A DNA stretch of 8,086 bases from Pseudomonadota bacterium. GTDB taxonomy: Bacteria; Pseudomonadota; Gammaproteobacteria; Steroidobacterales; Steroidobacteraceae. Positions 1 to 5,958 of the stretch are shown here, piece after piece. A program made the translations under genes and the position numbers. The notes under the pieces are model-generated. The model worked only from the letters and a program-made list of their open reading frames with translations. It was not told where the DNA came from and ran no database searches. The stretch is taken from assembly GCA_021780395.1 (NCBI GenBank), contig JAJXYU010000259.1, positions 1 through 8,086 on the forward strand. Reading direction: 5' to 3'. Numbering within the stretch: position 1 is the stretch's first letter; the number at the start of each line of letters is the position of its first letter.

Positions 1-166
1 CGACCATCAGAAGGGCAATTTCGGTTACGCGGTCTTCGGCCGGGTCACCGAGGGCATGGAGGTGATCGACGCGATCGCGGCGGTCGAGACCGGTCGCCGC
101 GGCGGGCACGACGACGTGCCGGTGAGCGCGGTGCGGATCTCGAGCGCCCGCGTCGTCGCGGACTGA
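1..166 (+). CDS. Peptidyl-prolyl cis-trans isomerase, cyclophilin type (3' end only)
   Basis: Only the last 54 residues lie in the window; the reading frame begins at base 2 and ends with TGA at 164-166. The fragment reads DHQKGNFGYAVFGRVTEGMEVID, then a Gly/Arg-rich turn and VPVSAVRISSARVV. This matches the C-terminal strand-helix-strand of bacterial cyclophilins, where YAVFG(K/R)V-x-GM-(D/E)-V-x-D is diagnostic. The family catalyses cis-trans isomerisation of X-Pro bonds and assists folding. The RGGH-DVP loop resembles cytoplasmic/PpiB-like and PpiA-like proteins alike, so I cannot choose between them: the N-terminus, where a signal peptide would show, is missing. The next gene, mtgA, begins 32 bp downstream on the same strand, so the two may be cotranscribed, although no functional link is known. 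Confidence 0.9.
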   Translation, partial: DHQKGNFGYAVFGRVTEGMEVIDAIAAVETGRRGGHDDVPVSAVRISSARVVAD

Positions 167-198
167 GCGCGTCGGCGCGCCCCGGACGCCGATCGCGA

Positions 199-945
199 AT
201 GTCGCGCGTGCGACCCGATCCACGGCCGCGTCGCGCCCTCGCGCGGATCGCGGGACGCGTCGGCCTCGCCTGGCTCGCACTGTCGGCGCTGCTGGTCGTG
301 CCGCTGCGCTGGCTCGACCCGCCGCTCGATGCGTTCATGATCGAGGCCCGGATCGCCGCGTGGCGGCGCGACGACCGGCACTACGTGTTCCGGCATCGGT
401 GGGTGCCCCTGCAAGCCATCTCGCCGGACCTGCCGCTCGCGGCAATCGCCGCGGAAGACCAGACATTCCCGTTTCATTGGGGGTTCGACTTCGCCGCGAT
501 GCATGCCGCCTACCTGCATGACCTCGACAGCCGGCATATCCGCGGCGGCAGCACGATCTCGCAGCAGGTCGCGAAGAACCTCTTCCTCTGGAGCGGCCGC
601 AGTTACCTGCGCAAGGCGATCGAAGCGTATTTCACGGTGTGGATCGAAGCGTGCTGGCCGAAGCGCCGCATCCTCGAGATGTACCTGAACGTCGCCCAGT
701 TCGGCCGTGGCACCTACGGCGCCGAGGCCGCGTCCCGTCGGTTCTTCCACGAGCCCGCGTCGCGGCTGACCCCATCCCAGGCGGCGCTGCTGGCCGCGGT
801 GCTGCCGGACCCGGATCACGAACACCCCGCGGCACCCTCCCCCTGGCTCGAGCGGCGCCGTGCATGGATCCTCGGACAGATGCGCGATCTCGGCGGTCCG
901 CGCTTCCTCAGGGTGCTCGACGCGTACCCGGATCGGCGCTTGTGA
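199..945 (+). CDS. mtgA: Monofunctional biosynthetic peptidoglycan transglycosylase
   Basis: This 248-residue protein is a GT51 family glycosyltransferase without a transpeptidase domain. It polymerises lipid II into glycan strands at the periplasmic face of the inner membrane. An Arg-rich N-terminus is followed by one membrane anchor at about residues 22-38. The GT51 motifs follow in order: AAEDQTFPFHWGFD around residues 84-97, with catalytic Glu86; RGGSTISQQVAKNLFLW at 115-131; and KRRILEMYLNVAQFGRGTYG at 155-174, where Glu160 is the likely second acidic residue. TPSQAALLAAVLPDP follows at about 191-205. Length is close to E. coli MtgA (about 242 residues). The ATG at 199 is chosen because it places a basic segment before the anchor; I see no good Shine-Dalgarno, so a start a few codons away (GTG at 208) is possible. 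In many proteobacteria mtgA lies beside aroE; here it follows a prolyl isomerase. Confidence 0.95.
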   Translation: MSRVRPDPRPRRALARIAGRVGLAWLALSALLVVPLRWLDPPLDAFMIEARIAAWRRDDRHYVFRHRWVPLQAISPDLPLAAIAAEDQTFPFHWGFDFAAMHAAYLHDLDSRHIRGGSTISQQVAKNLFLWSGRSYLRKAIEAYFTVWIEACWPKRRILEMYLNVAQFGRGTYGAEAASRRFFHEPASRLTPSQAALLAAVLPDPDHEHPAAPSPWLERRRAWILGQMRDLGGPRFLRVLDAYPDRRL

Positions 946-1033
946 CCGCGTTCACACTCCGCGCACCGGGAGTGACGATCGCTTCATCCACGGTCATCCT
1001 CCGGTCGGTTCCTTCGTTGTGAGCCTTTAGGAA

Positions 1034-1063
1034 GTGGAGCGAAACCGGTGGCGGACGCTCCGC
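1034..1063 (+). other. Possible 5'-UTR hairpin upstream of the small exported protein gene
   Basis: Bases 1034-1041 (GTGGAGCG) can pair with 1056-1063 (CGCTCCGC), giving an 8-bp stem with one G-U pair and a 14-nt loop. It ends 27 bases before the strong Shine-Dalgarno at 1091-1096. No T-run follows, so it is not an intrinsic terminator for mtgA. It lies in the 156-bp gap after mtgA, where I could not pick out a convincing promoter. In GC-rich DNA such stems arise by chance, so a regulatory role is only a guess. The second arm also overlaps the palindrome TCCGCGGA (1059-1066), which could compete with the stem. Confidence 0.25.
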
Positions 1064-1090
1064 GGACTTCGCTGGCCCAACCAATCCTCC

Positions 1091-1096
1091 AGGAGG
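1091..1096 (+). promoter_or_regulatory. Strong Shine-Dalgarno for the small exported protein
   Basis: AGGAGG is a perfect anti-16S match, 5 nt before the ATG at 1102. It decides the start: the open frame extends upstream to an ATG at 1048, but those 18 extra codons would sit across and before the ribosome-binding site. The ATG at 1102 is also followed directly by a signal peptide. The overlapping ATG at 1098 is in another frame. This is the clearest ribosome-binding site in the window and suggests a well-expressed product. Confidence 0.85.
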
Positions 1097-1101
1097 AATG
1101 C

Positions 1102-1440
1102 ATGAACATCCGATCGACCCCGACTCTGCTGTGCACGCTCGCGATCGCGGCCTTCGCCGCCGGACTCTCGAACGCGCGGGCGGACACCCCGTGGCAGCAG
1201 GCCCACCCTTGGCGGGAACAGGTCAACAACCGCCTGCAGCGCCAGAACGCGCGGATTCACCAGCAGGTCGCTGAAGGCGAGCTGTCGCGCGCCCAGGCGC
1301 ACCGTCTGCATGTCCGGGATCACAGCGTGCGGATGCAGGAACGCCGGATGGCCGCCCGGGACGGCGGACGCATCACCCCGCGCGACCGGCGGATCCTGAA
1401 CCGGCGTGAGAATCGGCTCAGCCGGCGCATCGGTCACTGA
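1102..1440 (+). CDS. Small exported Arg-rich protein of unknown function
   Basis: The 112-residue product starts with a clear signal peptide: a short basic tip, a hydrophobic stretch at about residues 8-21, and an A-R-A signal peptidase I site at 25-27. That predicts an 85-residue mature periplasmic or secreted protein starting DTPWQQ. The mature part has 20 Arg, no Lys and no Cys, so it is strongly basic, and it appears mostly helical. It contains two similar units about 30 residues apart, G59-x-L-S-x-x-Q-x-x-x-L69 and G89-x-I-T-x-x-D-x-x-x-L99, each a turn with a helix cap followed by a helix. I recognise the general type (HPxRxxVNxRLxxQNxRIH ... ENxxSRxI) as a conserved exported protein of unknown function in beta/gammaproteobacteria, from memory only. 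The second unit (RDGGRITPRD) loosely resembles half an EF-hand loop but lacks enough acidic ligands to call calcium binding. Its 3' end overlaps the convergent transporter gene by 7 bp. Confidence 0.8.
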   Translation: MNIRSTPTLLCTLAIAAFAAGLSNARADTPWQQAHPWREQVNNRLQRQNARIHQQVAEGELSRAQAHRLHVRDHSVRMQERRMAARDGGRITPRDRRILNRRENRLSRRIGH

Positions 1441-2792
1441 TCGCCGCCGCGCCGGCGCGGGCGTCCGCCTGCCCCGCCGGCGCGGTCGACGGCTCCGAAG
1501 GCCGCGACACCGGCCTCCGGCGCTGCGGCCGGCATCAGCGCGAACGCCGCGAGGCTGATCGATGCCGATGCGCTGAGGTAGAGACCGACCGCGGCCAGAC
1601 CGTAACGGGTCGCAAGCCAGGTCGCCGCGTAGGGCGTGAGCGACGCGCCGACGATGCCCGCGAGGTTGAAGGTGAGCGAGACGCCGGTGTAGCGGACCGG
1701 CGTCGGGAAGACTTCGGCGAGTGCGGTGCCGAGCGGCCCGTAGCTGAACCCCATCAGTGCCAGCCCGATCGTCATCGCGAACAGCGCGCCGCGCGGCCCA
1801 TCAGCGAACATCGGGGCGAACGCGACCCCGAACACCGCCACGCCGAGCGTCGCGACGACGATCGTCCAGCGGCTGCCGCGCACGGTCGCGAGCCGTGCCG
1901 ACAGCGGGATGCACAGACCGAACAGCACGATCCCGATCATCTGCAGCCCGAGGAACTGCGATTTCGGGTAATGCAGGCGGCTCGTACCCCAGCTCAGCGC
2001 GAATACGGTCATCAGATAGAACACGACGAAGGTCGAGGTCGACGCGAAGGTGCCGACGATCACCGCGCGCGCATACCGCGCGAACACCGACCATATCGGG
2101 ACCTTCACGCGCTCGCCCTGGTCGATCGCCCGCTGGAACGCCGCGGTCTCCGCGAGTCGCAGCCGCACGTACAGCCCGACGAACACCAGCACGGCGCTGA
2201 GCAGGAACGGCACCCGCCAGCCCCAGGCGAGAAACGCCCGGTCGCCGAGCGCATGGGTGAGCGCGAGGAACATCGACGTCGCGCAGAGAAAGCCGATCGG
2301 CGCGCCGAGCTGCGGGAACATCCCGTACCACGCCCGACGGCCCGGCGGCGCGTTCTCGATCGCGAGCAGCACCGCCCCGCCCCACTCGCCGCCGAGGCCG
2401 ATACCCTGCCCGAGCCGGCAGAGCGCGAGGCCGAGCGGCGCGAGCACGCCGATCGACGCGTAGGTCGGCAGCAACCCGATCGTCACGGTCGACACGCCCA
2501 TCGTGAGCAACGCGGCGACCAGCGTCGTCTTGCGGCCGATCCGGTCGCCAAAGTGCCCGAACAGCGCCGAGCCGACGGGCCGCGCAAAGAACGCGAGCGC
2601 AAACGTCGCGAGCGACTCGAGCGTCGCCGACGTCGCATCGCCCGCGGGGAAGAACAGCGCTGGGAACACCAGCACCGCCGCCGTCGCGTAGATGTAGAAA
2701 TCGAAGAACTCGATCGTGGTGCCCGCGAGGCTCGCGATCAGCACTCGCGCCGCGGAGTTGCCCGCCGGCGCGTCACTTCCCCTGTCGTTCAT
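1434..2792 (-). CDS. MFS transporter, metabolite:H+ symporter (MHS) family, YhjE-like
   Basis: A 452-residue inner-membrane transporter with about 12 hydrophobic segments. The N-terminal IASLAGTTIEFFDFYIYATA (about residues 19-38) and the loop 2-3 signature GHFGDRIGRKTT (79-90) are typical of MHS symporters such as ShiA, ProP and YhjE. The LGQGIGLGGEWGGAVLLAIE stretch and the following GMFPQLGAPIGF resemble the YhjE branch. Substrates of this family are small organic acids, shikimate or betaines carried with protons; the actual substrate cannot be read from sequence. I chose the ATG at 2792, which puts 18 residues before the first hydrophobic segment and lies about 11 nt after a GGGGGA. An ATG at 2804 in the same frame would add four residues, with the G-run directly against it. 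It follows the hisN-like gene by 25 bp and is the last gene of the operon. The C-terminal tail of about 20 residues is Gly/Arg-rich low complexity and is encoded by a GC palindrome region. Confidence 0.88.
   Translation of the reverse strand: MNDRGSDAPAGNSAARVLIASLAGTTIEFFDFYIYATAAVLVFPALFFPAGDATSATLESLATFALAFFARPVGSALFGHFGDRIGRKTTLVAALLTMGVSTVTIGLLPTYASIGVLAPLGLALCRLGQGIGLGGEWGGAVLLAIENAPPGRRAWYGMFPQLGAPIGFLCATSMFLALTHALGDRAFLAWGWRVPFLLSAVLVFVGLYVRLRLAETAAFQRAIDQGERVKVPIWSVFARYARAVIVGTFASTSTFVVFYLMTVFALSWGTSRLHYPKSQFLGLQMIGIVLFGLCIPLSARLATVRGSRWTIVVATLGVAVFGVAFAPMFADGPRGALFAMTIGLALMGFSYGPLGTALAEVFPTPVRYTGVSLTFNLAGIVGASLTPYAATWLATRYGLAAVGLYLSASASISLAAFALMPAAAPEAGVAAFGAVDRAGGAGGRPRRRGGDQ
1447..1485. 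repeat. 10-bp perfect GC hairpin over the convergent 3' ends
   Basis: CCGCGCCGGC at 1447-1456 is the exact reverse complement of GCCGGCGCGG at 1476-1485, leaving a 19-nt loop. The left arm is part of a 14-bp self-palindrome at 1447-1460, so the 10-mer GCCGGCGCGG also occurs directly at 1451-1460. The stem begins 6 nt after the stop codon of the small exported protein gene, where a transcription terminator would be expected. No T-run follows on the plus strand, so it is not a canonical intrinsic terminator; it could be a 3'-end stabiliser or aid Rho-dependent termination. The same bases code for the Gly/Arg-rich tail of the transporter. Confidence 0.45.
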
Positions 2793-2817
2793 GGCGTCGA
2801 TCATCCCCCGAAGCCGA

Positions 2818-3609
2818 TCAAGCGTTCGTCCGCAGCGCCTCGAGCGCCCCGCGCCACAGTTCCTCGGTCGCGGCGGCGACGACCCGTCCGTCCGATTGCA
2901 AGTCGAGAGGGTCGCCGTGCCAGTCGCTGATCCGCCCGCCCGCACCTTCGACGACCGGGATCAGCGCCATGAAGTCGTGCGGCTTGAGGCGCGACTCGAT
3001 CACGAGATCGCAATGTCCGGACGCGAGCATCCCGTAGAGATAGCAATCGCCGCCGAACCGACGCAGCGCGCAGCGGGCGCCGACCCGCTCGTAGCCGGCG
3101 CGATCCGGCGGATCGAACAGCTCCGCGGATGTGGTGTAGAGGACCGCCCGTTCGAGCGATCGGCAGGCGCTCGCCGCGACCGTCGCGCCGTTCCGCCGCG
3201 TCGCGCGTCCCGCGACGCCGATCCAGCGCTCGCCGAGGATCGGCGCCTCGATCACGCCCAGCACGGGCCGGCCGCCGCGAAGCAGCGCGATCAGCGATCC
3301 GAACAACGGAAATCCGCTGATGAAGCTCTTCGTCCCATCGATCGGGTCGAGCACCCACGTGAACTCGCGATCCCCCTCGACGCCGAATTCCTCGCCGCGG
3401 ATCGCATGCGTAGGGAACGTCGCGCGGATGATTCGGCGCATCTCGATCTCGATCTCGCGATCGACCGCGGTGACCGGGCTCCCGTCGGCCTTGGTCTCGA
3501 CCGCGAGCGTGGTCCGGAACGAAGCCCGCGCGAGCCGGCGCGCGACGTCGGCTAGGCGCATCGCCAGGTCCAGCGTCGCCGCGAGATCCGGTGACTCGGG
3601 AAGCGCCAT
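2818..3609 (-). CDS. hisN: HisN-type histidinol-phosphatase (inositol monophosphatase superfamily)
   Basis: This 263-residue protein belongs to the Mg-dependent, Li-sensitive phosphatase fold. Metal-site motifs are visible: RGEEFG with Glu73, VLDPIDGTKSFISGFP with Asp88, Asp91, Gly92 and Thr93, and KPHDFMALIPVVEGAGG with Asp212. The GTKSFI-x-G-(F/L)-P stretch, GGDCYLYGMLASGHCDLVIE and the D-x-x-ALIP-x-VEGAGG form point to the HisN branch (histidinol-phosphatase, EC 3.1.3.15) rather than SuhB or CysQ. HisN catalyses the penultimate dephosphorylation step of histidine biosynthesis in organisms without a HisB-type phosphatase. Family assignment is from memory of motifs, so another small sugar or inositol phosphate as substrate is possible. 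His211 sits where a Tyr or Trp is more usual before the metal-binding Asp. It starts with ATG 6 bp after the hslO stop; there is no strong Shine-Dalgarno, so translation is probably coupled to hslO. Confidence 0.87.
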   Translation of the reverse strand: MALPESPDLAATLDLAMRLADVARRLARASFRTTLAVETKADGSPVTAVDREIEIEMRRIIRATFPTHAIRGEEFGVEGDREFTWVLDPIDGTKSFISGFPLFGSLIALLRGGRPVLGVIEAPILGERWIGVAGRATRRNGATVAASACRSLERAVLYTTSAELFDPPDRAGYERVGARCALRRFGGDCYLYGMLASGHCDLVIESRLKPHDFMALIPVVEGAGGRISDWHGDPLDLQSDGRVVAAATEELWRGALEALRTNA

Positions 3610-3615
3610 GCGGAC

Positions 3616-4506
3616 TCAGTGCACCGAGGCGCCGCCCGCGCTCGTTCCGCGGAAAATCTCGGCGACGTCGACCGCGTCGAAGCGGTAGGCGCGATTGCAG
3701 AAATCGCAGCGCACCTCGACCTCGCCGCGCTCCGCGAGCACGGCGCGAGTCTCCTCCTCGCCGAGCGCGTGCAGCATGCTGCCGACACGCTCGCGCGAGC
3801 AGCGACACCGGAAATAGACCGGCGCGGCGTCGAACAACCGCAGATCATCCTCGTGGAACAACCGCCGCAGGATCTCCCGGTCGGCGAGCGACCGCATCTC
3901 CTCGTGCGTCAAGGTGTCGCCGAGCAGCTGCGCCCGGCGCCACGTGTCCTCGAGGTCGCCGGGGGCGCCGCGCTCGACGCCCGGCGCCCCCGGCAACTGC
4001 TGCAGCAGCATGCCCGAGGCGCTGCGTTCATCGGCGAACAGCCACATGCGCGTCGGCAGCTGCTCGGAGCTCGCGAAGTAGCGCTGCAGACTGTCCGCGA
4101 GACGCGCACCGTCGATCGGCACGACCCCCTGGTAGCGGTGGTTCCTGTCCTCGCTCTCCAGCGTGACCGTCAGGTTGCCGTCGCCGACGAGTTCGTCGAA
4201 GCGGCGCGCGTCGCCGATGGTCGCCCACCGCGCCAGTCCGCGCACGCCGAGGCCGCTGGTGCACTGCGTGAGCAGCAGTGGCATCGGGCCGCCGCCCTGT
4301 AGTTGCAGCGACAACACACCGTCGAACTTGATCGTGCCGGCGAGCAGCAGGGTCGCCGCAACCGCCTCGCCGAGCGCGTCGCGCACCGGCGCCGGATAGT
4401 CGCGATGCTCGATCAGCGCGCGCCATGCCGCATCGACGCGCACCAGCTGACCCCGGATCGGAAATCGTTCGAACAGGAAGCGGCGCAGTCCGTCGCGGTC
4501 GCGCAT
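3616..4506 (-). CDS. hslO: Hsp33 redox-regulated holdase chaperone
   Basis: This 296-residue cytoplasmic chaperone is inactive while its four cysteines bind zinc. Oxidation releases the zinc, unfolds the C-terminus and exposes client-binding surfaces. The zinc-binding CxC (Cys234, Cys236 in FRCRCSRERV) and CxxC (Cys267, Cys270 in VRCDFCNRAYRFD) are intact, with 30 residues between Cys236 and Cys267 as usual. The N-terminal core contains EAVAATLLLAGTIKFDGVLSLQLQG (about 47-71), typical of the family. Length matches E. coli Hsp33 (about 292). The ATG is 3 bp beyond the gatB stop, so it belongs to the gat operon. A Pro/Gly-rich loop at about residues 171-184 (LPGAPGVERGAPGD), between core and redox switch, is encoded by a 13-bp perfect inverted repeat. 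A further Cys at residue 82 lies outside the zinc site. Confidence 0.96.
   Translation of the reverse strand: MRDRDGLRRFLFERFPIRGQLVRVDAAWRALIEHRDYPAPVRDALGEAVAATLLLAGTIKFDGVLSLQLQGGGPMPLLLTQCTSGLGVRGLARWATIGDARRFDELVGDGNLTVTLESEDRNHRYQGVVPIDGARLADSLQRYFASSEQLPTRMWLFADERSASGMLLQQLPGAPGVERGAPGDLEDTWRRAQLLGDTLTHEEMRSLADREILRRLFHEDDLRLFDAAPVYFRCRCSRERVGSMLHALGEEETRAVLAERGEVEVRCDFCNRAYRFDAVDVAEIFRGTSAGGASVH
3958..3994. repeat. 13-bp perfect inverted repeat inside hslO
   Basis: GCCGGGGGCGCCG at 3958-3970 is the exact reverse complement of CGGCGCCCCCGGC at 3982-3994, with an 11-nt loop (3971-3981). All 13 pairs are Watson-Crick and nearly all are G-C, so a very stable hairpin could form in the hslO mRNA. 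It codes for a Gly/Pro-rich loop of Hsp33 that is variable in the family, so the protein places little constraint on these codons. It could be a random product of GC-rich loop sequence, a dispersed small palindromic element, or a transcript-processing or attenuation site before the distal genes. Confidence 0.7.
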
Positions 4507-4509
4507 CGT

Positions 4510-5958
4510 CTAGCCGCCGCCGAGCTTCGCCTTCAGCAGGTCGTTGAGCTGCGCCGGATTCGCCTTGCCGCCGGTCGCCTTCATCACCTGGCCGACGAAG
4601 AACCCGAACAGCTTGTCTTTGCCGGCGCGGTAGTCCGCGAGCTGCTTCGGATTGGCGGCGATGACCTCGTCGATCGCCTTCGCGATCGCGCCGGCGTCGG
4701 TGATCTGGCGCAGCCCCTTCGCCTCGATGACCGCATCCGCGTCGCGTCCTTCCGTCCACATCGCCTCGAACACGTCCTTCGCGAGCTTGCCGGAGATCGT
4801 GCCGTCGATGACGCGCTCCAGCAGTCCGCCGAGCCGCTGCGGGTCGATGCGCGCCGCGTCGATCTCGAGGTTCTCCCGGTTGAGCACCGACGACAACTCG
4901 CCCATGACCCAGTTCGCCGCGAGCTTCGCGTGCGCGGCGCCGACGCGCCCGACCACCGCCTCGAAATAGGCGCCGGTCTCGCGGCTCGCCGACAGGACGC
5001 CCGCGTCGTAGCCCGAGAGCTGGTATTCGGACACGAAACGCGCGGCCTTCTGATCCGGCAGTTCCGGCAAGCTCGCGCGGACCGCCTCGATGAACGCCCG
5101 CTCGATCGCGAGCGGCAGCAGGTCCGGGTCCGGGAAGTACCGGTAGTCGTTCGCCTCCTCCTTCGAGCGCATCGAACGGGTCTCGTCCCGGTCCGAATCG
5201 TAGAGCCGGGTCTCCTGAACCACGGTGCCGCCGCTCTCGATGAGCTCGATCTGCCGGGCGACCTCGTGTTGGATCGCCTTCTCGACGAAGCGGAAGGAGT
5301 TGAGGTTCTTGATCTCCGCGCGCGTGCCGAACTTCGCCGCACCCCGCGGCCTCACCGACACGTTCGCGTCGCAGCGGAACGAACCCTCCTGCATGTTGCC
5401 GTCGCAGATCTCGAGGTAGCGCACCAGCGTGTGCAGCTTCTTCATGTATGCGACCGCTTCCTTCGCCGAACGCATGTCGGGCTCCGAGACGATCTCCAGC
5501 AGCGGCGTGCCCGCCCTGTTGAGGTCGATCCCGGTCGCGTTCGCGAGGCCCTCGTGCAGCGACTTCCCTGCATCCTCCTCCAGGTGCGCGCGGGTGATGC
5601 CGATCCGCCGGGTCGCGCCGTCGTCGAGGACGATCTCGAGCGCGCCGCGCCCGACGATCGGCTGCTCGTACTGGCTGATCTGATAGCCCTTCGGCAGATC
5701 CGGATAGAAGTAGTTCTTGCGGGCGAAGATCGAACGCTCGGCGATCTGCGCGCCGATCGCGAGCCCGAACTTCACCGCCATCCGCACCGCCTCGGCGTTC
5801 AACACCGGCAGCACGCCGGGGTACGCGAGGTCGACCAGGCAGGCCTGGGTGTTCGGCGGCGCGCCGTACGCGGTCGCGGCCCCCGAGAAGATCTTCGACC
5901 GGGTCGCGAGCTGCGCATGGATCTCGAGTCCGATGACGACTTCCCAATCCTTCATCAT
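4510..5958 (-). CDS. gatB: Asp/Glu-tRNA amidotransferase subunit B
   Basis: This 482-residue subunit is the tRNA-binding and kinase-like part of GatCAB. It activates the side-chain carboxylate of Asp-tRNA(Asn) or Glu-tRNA(Gln) with ATP and receives ammonia channelled from GatA. Visible hallmarks are [10 protein letters not shown] near the N-terminus (Glu12, His14) and [10 protein letters not shown] (about 124-133), both likely part of the metal/ATP site. The family signature [17 protein letters not shown] lies at 145-161, followed by [16 protein letters not shown] and [11 protein letters not shown]. The C-terminal YqeY-like helical domain ends [27 protein letters not shown], complete for the family. 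The start is ATG at 5958, whose ATGA overlaps the gatA stop by 4 bp; a second ATG follows at once (5955). The open frame continues far upstream, but that part is only the antisense-free shadow of gatA. A weak GGGA lies 6 nt before the start. Confidence 0.98.
   Translation of the reverse strand: MMKDWEVVIGLEIHAQLATRSKIFSGAATAYGAPPNTQACLVDLAYPGVLPVLNAEAVRMAVKFGLAIGAQIAERSIFARKNYFYPDLPKGYQISQYEQPIVGRGALEIVLDDGATRRIGITRAHLEEDAGKSLHEGLANATGIDLNRAGTPLLEIVSEPDMRSAKEAVAYMKKLHTLVRYLEICDGNMQEGSFRCDANVSVRPRGAAKFGTRAEIKNLNSFRFVEKAIQHEVARQIELIESGGTVVQETRLYDSDRDETRSMRSKEEANDYRYFPDPDLLPLAIERAFIEAVRASLPELPDQKAARFVSEYQLSGYDAGVLSASRETGAYFEAVVGRVGAAHAKLAANWVMGELSSVLNRENLEIDAARIDPQRLGGLLERVIDGTISGKLAKDVFEAMWTEGRDADAVIEAKGLRQITDAGAIAKAIDEVIAANPKQLADYRAGKDKLFGFFVGQVMKATGGKANPAQLNDLLKAKLGGG

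Noticed and set aside
169..189. Short inverted repeat GCGTC / GACGC between the isomerase gene and mtgA
   Set aside because: Five pairs with an 11-nt loop and no T-run; expected by chance at this GC content.
955..974. Possible terminator after mtgA (CACTCC / GGAGTG)
   Set aside because: Only 6 bp with an 8-nt loop and no T-run; too weak to call.
1048..1101. Upstream ATG extension of the small exported protein
   Set aside because: It would place 18 codons over and before a perfect Shine-Dalgarno and bury the signal peptide internally.
1971..2930. Plus-strand open frame opposite the MFS transporter
   Set aside because: Arg/Glu-rich shadow of a membrane protein gene; hydrophobic codons read in reverse give such charged sequences.
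4028..5947. Minus-strand frame overlapping gatB and hslO in a shifted frame
   Set aside because: Out-of-frame reading of gatB; the conserved GatB signatures are in the other frame.
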